From: Bubalus kerabau | Lineage: Eukaryota; Chordata; Mammalia; Artiodactyla; Bovidae | Direction of reading: 5' to 3' | Assembly: GCF_029407905.1 (NCBI RefSeq) | Contig: NC_073632.1 | Coordinates: forward strand, 57,708,964-57,772,963 | DNA length: 64,000 bases | Translations under genes and position numbers: made by a program | In this document: piece after piece, positions 57,113 to 64,000 of the stretch | How the letters are laid out: the number at the start of each line of letters is the position of its first letter | Numbering within the stretch: position 1 is the stretch's first letter | The notes under the pieces: generated by a model | What the model saw: only the letters and a program-made list of their open reading frames with translations | What the model was told of the DNA's origin: nothing | The model's database searches: none

Positions 57113-57322
57113 ATTGTTGTTGCCCAGCCACTAAGTCTTGTCCAAGTCTTTGCAACCCTATGGAGCACAGCCCACCAGGCTCCTCTGTCCATGGGATTCT
57201 CCAGGCAAGAATACTGGAGTGGGTTGCCATTTCCTTCTCCAGGGCATCTTCCCAACCCAGGGGTAGAACCCACATCTCCTACTTGGCAGGTGGATTCTTT
57301 ATCACTGAGCCACCTGGGAAGC
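57113..57322 (-). mobile_element. Full-length Bov-tA SINE
   Basis: A complete minus-strand element; its head is the complement of GCCACCTGGGAAGC near 57322. Confidence 0.92.
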
Positions 57323-57555
57323 TAATTTGATTAATAGTGAAGCTTAAAATATTAATTTGATTTTAATTTTTGTCAATTGTAAGTTTATTATGTCTTTGGT
57401 CATCTTTCATTATTGATTTTTAAAGAAATTCTTTAAAAGAAACTGTGTATTAAGGATGATCAATTTTGTCTGCCATGTTTAATTCAAATATATTCCTGGA
57501 TTGTTGTTTGTCTTTTGACTTTGTATACAGTAATTGAATTTGAATTTGTATACAG

Positions 57556-57625
57556 GGAGGCCTGGCGTGCTGCGATTCATGGGGTCGCAAAGAGTCGGAC
57601 ACGACTGAGCGACTGAACTGAACTG
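57556..57625 (+). mobile_element. Short BovB 3' tail with TSD and 5' filler
   Basis: About 70 bp of BovB (GGAGGCCTGGCGTGCTGCG to CTGAACTGAACTG). The 9-bp duplication ACAGTAATT lies at 57527-57535 and 57626-57634. Twenty extra bases (57536-57555) sit between the left duplication and the element. Confidence 0.9.
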
Positions 57626-57847
57626 ACAGTAATTTTTAATTATGCAAAATTTGTAATCAATATACTCAAATTTTTATAGAGTCAGTTCTACATTTTTGGT
57701 TTTCATGTTATAACATAACTTGGAAACATACTTCCCTAATAATTTTATGTGATTTCACTTTTTAAATTTAAATTTTGTAACCTATAAAGGGATTGAATTC
57801 TATGATGAGGTAAAGATTTGGATCAAGATTTTTTTTTTTTTTTGTTA

Positions 57848-58085
57848 CCATTAAAAAAATTTTACTGGGGTATAGTTGATTTACAATGTGTTAGTTTCAA
57901 GTATACAGTAAACTGAATCAGTTATACATACACTTTGGGATCCTCTTCTCTTATAGACTACTACAGAGCACTGAATTTCCTGTGCTATACAGGTCTTTAT
58001 TAGTTATCTATTTTATACTTAGTGGTGTGTATGTATCAATTCCGATCTTCCAATTTATCCCTCCCCAAATCTTTCCCACTTCTAG
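57848..58085 (-). mobile_element. L1 3' UTR fragment
   Basis: T-run left edge then TTTTACTGGGGTATAGTTGA, CTGAATCAGTTATACATACA and TTCCTGTGCTATACAGG, the complement of the artiodactyl L1 3' UTR. Confidence 0.78.
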
Positions 58086-58949
58086 GCATACAGTTCAGTG
58101 GTAATAACTATGTTCATAACATTGACCAATTATCACCACCATCCATCCCCATCAACTCTTTCACCTTGTAAAAGTGAAACAATACCCATTAAATACTTCT
58201 TCACTTCCTCATTCCCAGCTCCTGACAATCAGCAGGATTATTCTTCTTCTAAGAATATATCCAGACAACCTATGTTTTCACCAATTCATCAAAAAGAAAA
58301 CTGGATGATTGTGTTACTAGTATAATTAAAACCTCAAATATTAAAAATATTATGGTACTCCATCTAGAAATCCTCAACACTGGTGTCAATATATGACAAA
58401 CCTAATTTTAGTTTTTTGTAATGTAGCTGGAAAGAGGTACATACAGCTAGATGTCAACTGATGCTCATTCACTTTCACATCCCTAAACCTTTCTGTACCC
58501 TCTTGTTTTTACTCAGACCCACCTATTTTTATTTGCTTTAAAACATTTTATTGCAATCTTTCTAATAAAGATCACCTAATTGATTTTGGTCCCCAAACTT
58601 CTAATCAGCCCATCCCCTCTGCACCGGAGTTTGACAGCTGCTCACACAAGTTCATGCAGGAAACATGTGAAGTTCCAAGGATCTGACCAACACCAGGTAG
58701 GATATCCTCTGCATCAGCAAAATCCTAAAACACAGTACCAGGCAGAAGGCATGCTGCTCTCCACTTCTTGTCGCAGCCTGTTGCTGAAGTGGCAGGAACC
58801 ACCACCTGGACATCCCAGCCACCCCTAAAGTGCTTCTCCAAGAGAATTCTAAACCTTAGGCCTTCAGTCACCAGGTTAGCCTGGAATCTCTGTGAAGGGG
58901 TACTGCCCTGGCTGGGCTTCCAAAGCTCTCAGGCCTTCTTTTAAAAATA
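58086..58949. other. Unique sequence
   Basis: Nothing was recognised. GC content rises from about 58.6 kb towards the CpG-dense patch. Confidence 0.5.
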
Positions 58950-59140
58950 ACACACCGGTGGACGTTTTAACTCCCTCGTGGTGCCTCGGACCCTCCTTCG
59001 AGAATCAGGAGCCTGCACGTGGTAGCTGTGCAAAGACGGCGCAGGCGGCAGCCTCCCCCTGGTTTGGCGAAGGTTCCGCAGCAGACTACTGGGGAACCGC
59101 CGGAGAACCATTTCTACTCTCCGCGTGTTCGCCGAACAAA
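58950..59140. promoter_or_regulatory. CpG-dense patch (possible small CpG island)
   Basis: I count 17 CpG dinucleotides in about 180 bp of otherwise CpG-poor DNA, plus the palindromic E-box CACGTG at 59016-59021. No TATA box, known exon or repeat was recognised. It could be an orphan promoter, an enhancer, or a GC-rich leftover of a retrocopy 5' end. Confidence 0.4.
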
Positions 59141-59204
59141 GAGCTTAAGATTTTTTTTAATTTAAATAGGTAAACAATGGCTACAATATCCTTTAGTGAA
59201 AAAA

Positions 59205-59500
59205 AAAATTCACTTGCTCAATTATTTACGACACCTTCTATTATATACAAGATTCTCATATATACCTGGTTATCTTTCTGTGGTCTCTCTATATATAGTT
59301 CAACTGATCTGTCTCTTCCTACAGCAGGAACATCAGCTTTAATTACTGCAGTTTTATATGTTTTGCTATCTAGTGGAGAAAGATCACTTTATTATATTTA
59401 AAGAACATTTCTAGTTCTTCTCATATATTCTTCTAAATGAGCTATAGAAATAATTAGTCAAGTTTCAAAAAAGTTTTTGGACTTTTAATTGAATGAGTAG
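59205..59500 (-). mobile_element. Old L1 (L1M) ORF2 fragment
   Basis: The complement of ORF2 themes: GTTCAACTGATCTGTCTCTT, then AATTACTGCAGTTTTATATG and CTATCTAGTGGAGAAAGATC. No frame survives. Confidence 0.55.
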
Positions 59501-60284
59501 ATAAATTTAAGTAGAATTAACTGTTACTCTGTGGTAGTTTGTGATGTGTCGACTTGGGTAAGTCAAACTACATGTCCAAGAATTCCCTTTTCTGTGTGTT
59601 TCCTAAAAGAGCAAGTCACAAGAGAGCTTCTTGGATGAGATTTGGAGGGCGGAAATGAAGCAGCCACCATTTTGAAGCTCACATACTCTATAACTACTCT
59701 GCTGATTCACTTTGTTGGTTTCAGGCAGCTGCAACTTTTGCAACTTCTCGTGGTTGCTCCATCAGCTCCTCTAACTTATGGTTCAAATGTGTATGACTCT
59801 TGGGCCATGACCAAGGTCTCCAGCTTCTGCATGGTACCAGGTCATCAAGGTCTAAGATGAACAGGACTAGGGTGAGGAAGGCAAGGCACCTATGGTTCCA
59901 GTTTTAAGGGTCACTCACTCTCAGACTTGTGCAAGAATCACCTTATCATTGCACAAACCTGAGGATGCATGCCTGCTTCACTTGGCACAGTCAGAGCCCC
60001 ACTTCTATTGCCCTCATTCTAGCACTGTAGTAGGCAGCTAGAACTGACCCAGGTTTTGGTTAGTCTCTGCCAGCTCCTGACTTTGTTTGTGAGTTCTAGT
60101 TTGTTCTTGCTCTGTCCCACCTCATATTCATGCTCCAGCCTCAGACACAAAGACAACTGCTGTACAGAGACAGTTTAAATAGTTCCCATAATCCCATAAG
60201 GTCAAATCTGTACAATAAATTCCTATATACACTTGCACAGAGAATTCAGGAAAATATTTGAGTTTATTATGGCAAAGTTGAACA

Positions 60285-60286
<2 letters not shown>
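59501..60286. other. Unassigned, possibly an old LTR at 59.53-60.12 kb
   Basis: A TGTGGTAGTTTGTGATGTG start and moderately GC-rich body hint at an old LTR, but no polyadenylation block or duplication could be matched. Confidence 0.3.

Positions 60287-60334
<48 letters not shown>
60287..60334. repeat. (TA)n-(CA)n compound microsatellite
   Basis: About 20 TA units followed by four to five CA units. It explains the IYIYIY-rich open frames on both strands. Confidence 0.95.
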
Positions 60335-61040
60335 GAAGTGCTCTTAAAACTCAATAATAGAAAAATAGGGGGCCAAGAATATGAGATGCCAACAATTCAT
60401 AAAAGAATGAAAAATTCAAAGTAATATTTTATGTTTTGCTATTAACCAAAGGAATGAGTACAAGTGCAACCACTAAATATCAGTTTTCACCCATCGTATT
60501 GGCAATGATGATGTGCCAATCATCATCATTGGTATTCTTCATCATCAAGGTATTCTTCCCAACTCCATTCTATTCCCTCCTTCCCCAATAATTCCCAATC
60601 TTTTGATTTACATTATAAAAATCAATACACCTCACACCTCCACCTTCTTAGAGTAATCTATAGAAATCTAATCACTCCTTTTAACTCATTGAATATTTTG
60701 TCTCCTGGCTAACTATCTACCACTAATCTGTCATCATTTTTGATGTTTCACAAGTTATCTATTCAACACTCTGGACTCTCTGTTCATAGAAATCTTCACT
60801 CTCAAGGATCTTACCCTCCACCTATCTAAGCTACAGTTTCCCAGGCTCATGCCTTATGCTGTAATATTATGGGGACTGTGCCACATCAGAAATCTTGATG
60901 TCATCTTCCACTGTCACTAAAAAAGTGGTTAATTAGATGCCTAGGGATTATAGAAGCAAGGGTTTAAGAACTTAAGTAATGACCTCATAACAGGAGTATT
61001 TTGCCTAATACTGTTTTTTATTTATAACAATCTGACATGC
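60335..61040. other. Unique sequence
   Basis: Nothing was recognised. A small CATCATCATTGG-like local repeat lies at 60500-60555. Confidence 0.5.
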
Positions 61041-61104
61041 ATCCTGGGCTTCCTAGGTGGTACATGACTGAGCGACTGATCTGATCTGATCTGATCTGAT
61101 CTGA
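61041..61104 (+). mobile_element. Miniature Bov element: Bov-tA head fused to a (CTGAT)n tail
   Basis: CTGGGCTTCCTAGGTGGT (Bov-tA head) is joined directly to ACATGACTGAGCGACTGAT and six CTGAT pentamers. The internal ~170 bp of a normal Bov-tA is absent. Confidence 0.8.
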
Positions 61105-61425
61105 TATATGGACTCTAAAATATAATACAAATGAAAAGGAAATAGAAACAGATTCACAGATAAAACAAGCTTATGGTTACCAAAGAGGAAATTGGTAGTT
61201 TGCAATTAACAGATACATACTACTATATATAAAATAGGTAAACAACAAAGACCTACTGTATAGCACACGGAACCATATTCAATATCTTGTAATAATCTAC
61301 AATGGAAAAGAATCTGGAAAAGAATATATATATATTCTCTTTATATAACTGAATTACTTTGCTGTACACCTGAAACTAATACAGCATTGTAAATCAACTC
61401 TACTTCAATAAAATTTTCTCTTAAT
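61105..61425 (+). mobile_element. L1 3' end
   Basis: ATATGGACTCTAAAATATA to AACAACAAAGACCTACTGTA, CACCTGAAACTAATACAGCA and TCAATAAAATT. It has the same terminus as 23238-23402, with an inserted ATATATATAT run. Confidence 0.88.
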
Positions 61426-62311
61426 TTTAGGCCTTTGTATACATGGATATAGCCTTTTTCTAAAGTTAAATGCTTATCTAAGAAATGCACTCTCAAAATC
61501 TGAAATTGCCAACATCTGGTCATTTTGACTTACAAAAATGGCAATTTCATATACTTCAGTCAATATGGCACACTTGTATCTATTTGTGTAGGAAACAAAG
61601 TGTGTAAGCTGATACCTGTAAATGCCAAAAATACTAGGAACTGTACAAAGGATTGGAAAGAATCATTTGTTCTAGGGGTCACTCAAAATAACCAGTTAGA
61701 AAAAATGGAAACAGTGAGAAGCCAAATAATGGATTAGCCTAGTGTCCTGAAGAGCAAACTCACTGCATAAAATTACCTCCTTTAGATGGCCCTGCTGTTT
61801 ATGATGAAATGGCAAAACTGTTTCCAACAAAATAAACTATTTTTCTCATACAAAGAACCCCAGACATTATAGATGTCAACTATGTCACTCTCTTCTCTTT
61901 ACCCAGCCTCCTCACCCTAGTGCAGACTTGCAGTTCTATGAGGCAGACAGCATTCGGAGTCCATTGATCTCACAGCTTTATACTGCCCATCCCTCCCTCT
62001 CCTGTTCTCATACCTCTCCTTCTTGGCTGAGAGTCCATAGTCCCTCAGCAGAATTGCTGTTTTGCAAACATGCTCCATTCCTTGTTCTTTTTCTACACTT
62101 TCTCAACTGGCAACACACGGGTTCAAGTTTCACCCAAATATGTCCTCCTACTCCATGATTTACCACAACTGGCTGACTGGTAATAGTTTAACTATATGAC
62201 TGAAACTTTAAAATAAGACATTAGCCTTGTTCACCAATCCTACAAAATTCACTCTCAATGAATACTTTAAAAATGACTCACATTAAAAAAATAAATAAAA
62301 CTTAAAAGAAG
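61426..62311. other. Unique sequence
   Basis: Nothing was recognised. Confidence 0.5.
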
Positions 62312-63060
62312 TTGGGTATGAGACTAGAGGAGGGGTCTGCCTTGGAAATAAAAACAATCACTTTATGGATGATAATTAAAGCCTTGAAACTAGATGGAAC
62401 CACACAGGAAAATGTATATAAGGAAAAGGAGAGATCCAAGGCCTGTGCCTTGAGCTACTTCAACATGAAGAGGTCAGGAAGAGAAGAAACAAGAAAAAGA
62501 AGCTGAGAAGAAGAGGCAAGAGAGAAATGAAAAAACCAGGTGTTCAAGAAGAAAACTGAAAAAAGTGTTTTATGGAAAAGCAGTTATCAAATGGGTCAAA
62601 TGCTGATAAAAGATCAAAAAAGATTGAAATTAAGATATGACAGTTAAACATAACAATTAATCAGTCATGAGGACCTCAACAAGCACAATCTTGGTGGAGG
62701 AGAGAAGACAACATCCTTCACGTGTTCAAGAGAGATTTGGAGAAAAGGAATTGGTGACAGAGAGTACAGACAACTATTTCAAGAAACTTTGTTATAAAGG
62801 AAGGGAAAGGAATGAGCCAGTGGCTAGAAGGACCAAGAAAGATTGAATTTTTTAAAGTAACAAAAATAATTGTAATGTCCAACAGAGAGTAGGCAATTGG
62901 TATTGCAAAAGAGAAAAAGGAGAATGGTTGGAGTTGGTGAACATGGCAGAAACCAGTGTTCAAATGGAAGAAGAGTCCTTGGGTGGGAATGTGGCATATG
63001 GCACAGCAGAGAGAGCCAAGTGGATGGACACAGATGCATCTCATCTGCGTAAGCCCCATG
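62312..63060 (+). repeat. Ancient dispersed mammalian repeat (class not fixed)
   Basis: A long purine-rich series follows a widely dispersed mammalian repeat: GGAGGGGTCTGCCTTGGAAAT, AACATGAAGAGGTCAGGAAG, TCAAATGCTGATAAAAGATC, AAGAGAGATTTGGAGAAAAGG and GACAACTATTTCAAGAAAC. The 128-codon minus-strand frame here is a product of this purine bias. Confidence 0.45.
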
Positions 63061-63299
63061 CAATTCCCTGAATAATGTCTCCTGAACTCAGACAAACGTA
63101 TCATTTATGACATCCCCAAACACTCATCTTACGTGTTGGCCAGGAATCTCAAGATAAAGATGAGAGATGGACTTGGGGGCACAGTACTCCCTGTTTTTGA
63201 GGCTTCTGGTGTACCTGGAGCAGATGGCTTCAGGCCTTGATGAGACTTTTTTTAACCATTGTAGTCAGTGAAGTTCAAAGTGGCTTTTCCACTCCATGC

Positions 63300-63540
63300 T
63301 TTTAAATTAAAGTTTATTTGATGTGCAATATTCTCTTAGTTTCATATGTACAGCAAAGTGATTCAGTTATATTTTTTCAAATTATATTCCATTATATGTT
63401 ATAAGATAGTGACTAGAATTCCTTGTCCTATACAGTAAATCTTTGTTGCTTATCTATTTTATGTATGTTTGCATCTGTTCATCCCATACTCTTAATTTGT
63501 CCCTTTCCACACCATTTTGATCACAGGTATGTGGCTATTT
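63300..63540 (-). mobile_element. L1 3' UTR fragment
   Basis: TTAAATTAAAGTTTATTTGA, CAGCAAAGTGATTCAGTTAT and TTGTCCTATACAGTAAATC are the complement of the artiodactyl L1 3' UTR. Confidence 0.75.
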
Positions 63541-63627
63541 TAAATCTTTGGACTGTAATCTTCTCATGAACTTATATTTAAATTTGGATACTGCTTAAAT
63601 TCTTGGCTGGCTAGTTAAGCTGACTTT

Positions 63628-63838
63628 GGGGCTTCCCTGGTAGCTCAGATGGTAAAGAATCAGTCTGCAGTACAGGAGACCTGGGTTTGGTCCCAGGGTT
63701 GGGAAGATCCCCTGGAGAAGGAAATGGCAACCTGCTCCAGTATCCTTGCCTGGAAAATCTCACGGACAGAGAAGCCTGGCAGCCTACAGTCCATAGGGTC
63801 ACAAAGAGTCAGACACGACTGAGCGACTAACACACACA
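63628..63838 (+). mobile_element. Full-length Bov-tA SINE
   Basis: Head GGGGCTTCCCTGGTAGCTCA to GACACGACTGAGCGACTAAC and a short CACACA tail. Confidence 0.95.
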
Positions 63839-64000
63839 GAGAGTTTATTAATTAAATTCATCCTTCCCTGAGCACAGTCTGTGCTTTGTTGGACCTATTA
63901 GGTTCTACCCACTAACAGGGAGCTGGACCCCCAACCAGCTGTTGATCTCTTCCCGGGAACGCGGCTGGTGGAGAACACATTTATAATCCCTTTTCTGGAC
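63839..64000. other. Unique sequence to window end
   Basis: Nothing was recognised. Confidence 0.4.

Noticed and set aside
60128..60424. Open frames with Ile-Tyr repeats
   Set aside because: They are direct translations of the (TA)n microsatellite.
62718..63104. 128-codon minus-strand frame rich in Phe, Ser and Leu
   Set aside because: It is the complement of a purine-rich ancient repeat, where the base bias removes stops.

Overview
This window is eukaryotic, and its repeats identify it as ruminant nuclear DNA, most likely from a bovid. It holds many Bov-tA and dimeric Bov-A2 SINEs with (AGC)n tails, BovB (RTE-class) LINEs, older cetartiodactyl CHR-1/CHR-2 tRNA-derived SINEs, L1 3' ends of the artiodactyl type, and a background of ancient mammalian MIR, L1M and MaLR repeats. 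Cattle, yak, sheep and goat cannot be separated reliably from sequence alone. No spliced host gene, tRNA, rRNA, CRISPR array or bacterial-type feature is visible. The base composition is AT-rich, as expected for an intergenic or deep intronic region.

Layout: 1-13 kb is unique sequence peppered with SINEs, L1 3' ends in both orientations and short BovB 3' fragments. At 13.7-14.4 kb lies a decayed coding relic, split over three reading frames, that resembles a MULE/MuDR DNA-transposon transposase (DGTF motif). I consider it the most unusual item here. From 16 to 39 kb the unique sequence alternates with Bov SINEs (many with exact target-site duplications), one class-I-like solo LTR (19.6-19.9 kb), MIRs and L1 ends.

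The centrepiece is 39.7-45.66 kb, a single near-complete BovB on the minus strand. It is bounded by a perfect 10-bp duplication, its 5' segment is inverted (the twin-priming signature), and four later insertions sit inside it: two Bov-tA, one plus-strand BovB 3' fragment and one younger minus-strand BovB with a 348-codon reverse-transcriptase frame. Two opposed MaLR LTRs follow at 45.9-47.1 kb.

At 49.57-49.97 kb there is a processed retrocopy of SNRPG (spliceosomal Sm protein G). Its 76-codon frame is intact, and it keeps the 3' UTR, AATAAA signal and poly(A) remnant. The only other notable non-repeat signal is a small CpG-dense patch at about 58.95-59.14 kb. The rest of 50-64 kb is old L1/MIR material, Bov SINEs, a (TA)n microsatellite and a miniature Bov-tA-like element with a pentanucleotide tail. 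Apart from the SNRPG frame, the protein-coding potential belongs to mobile elements.
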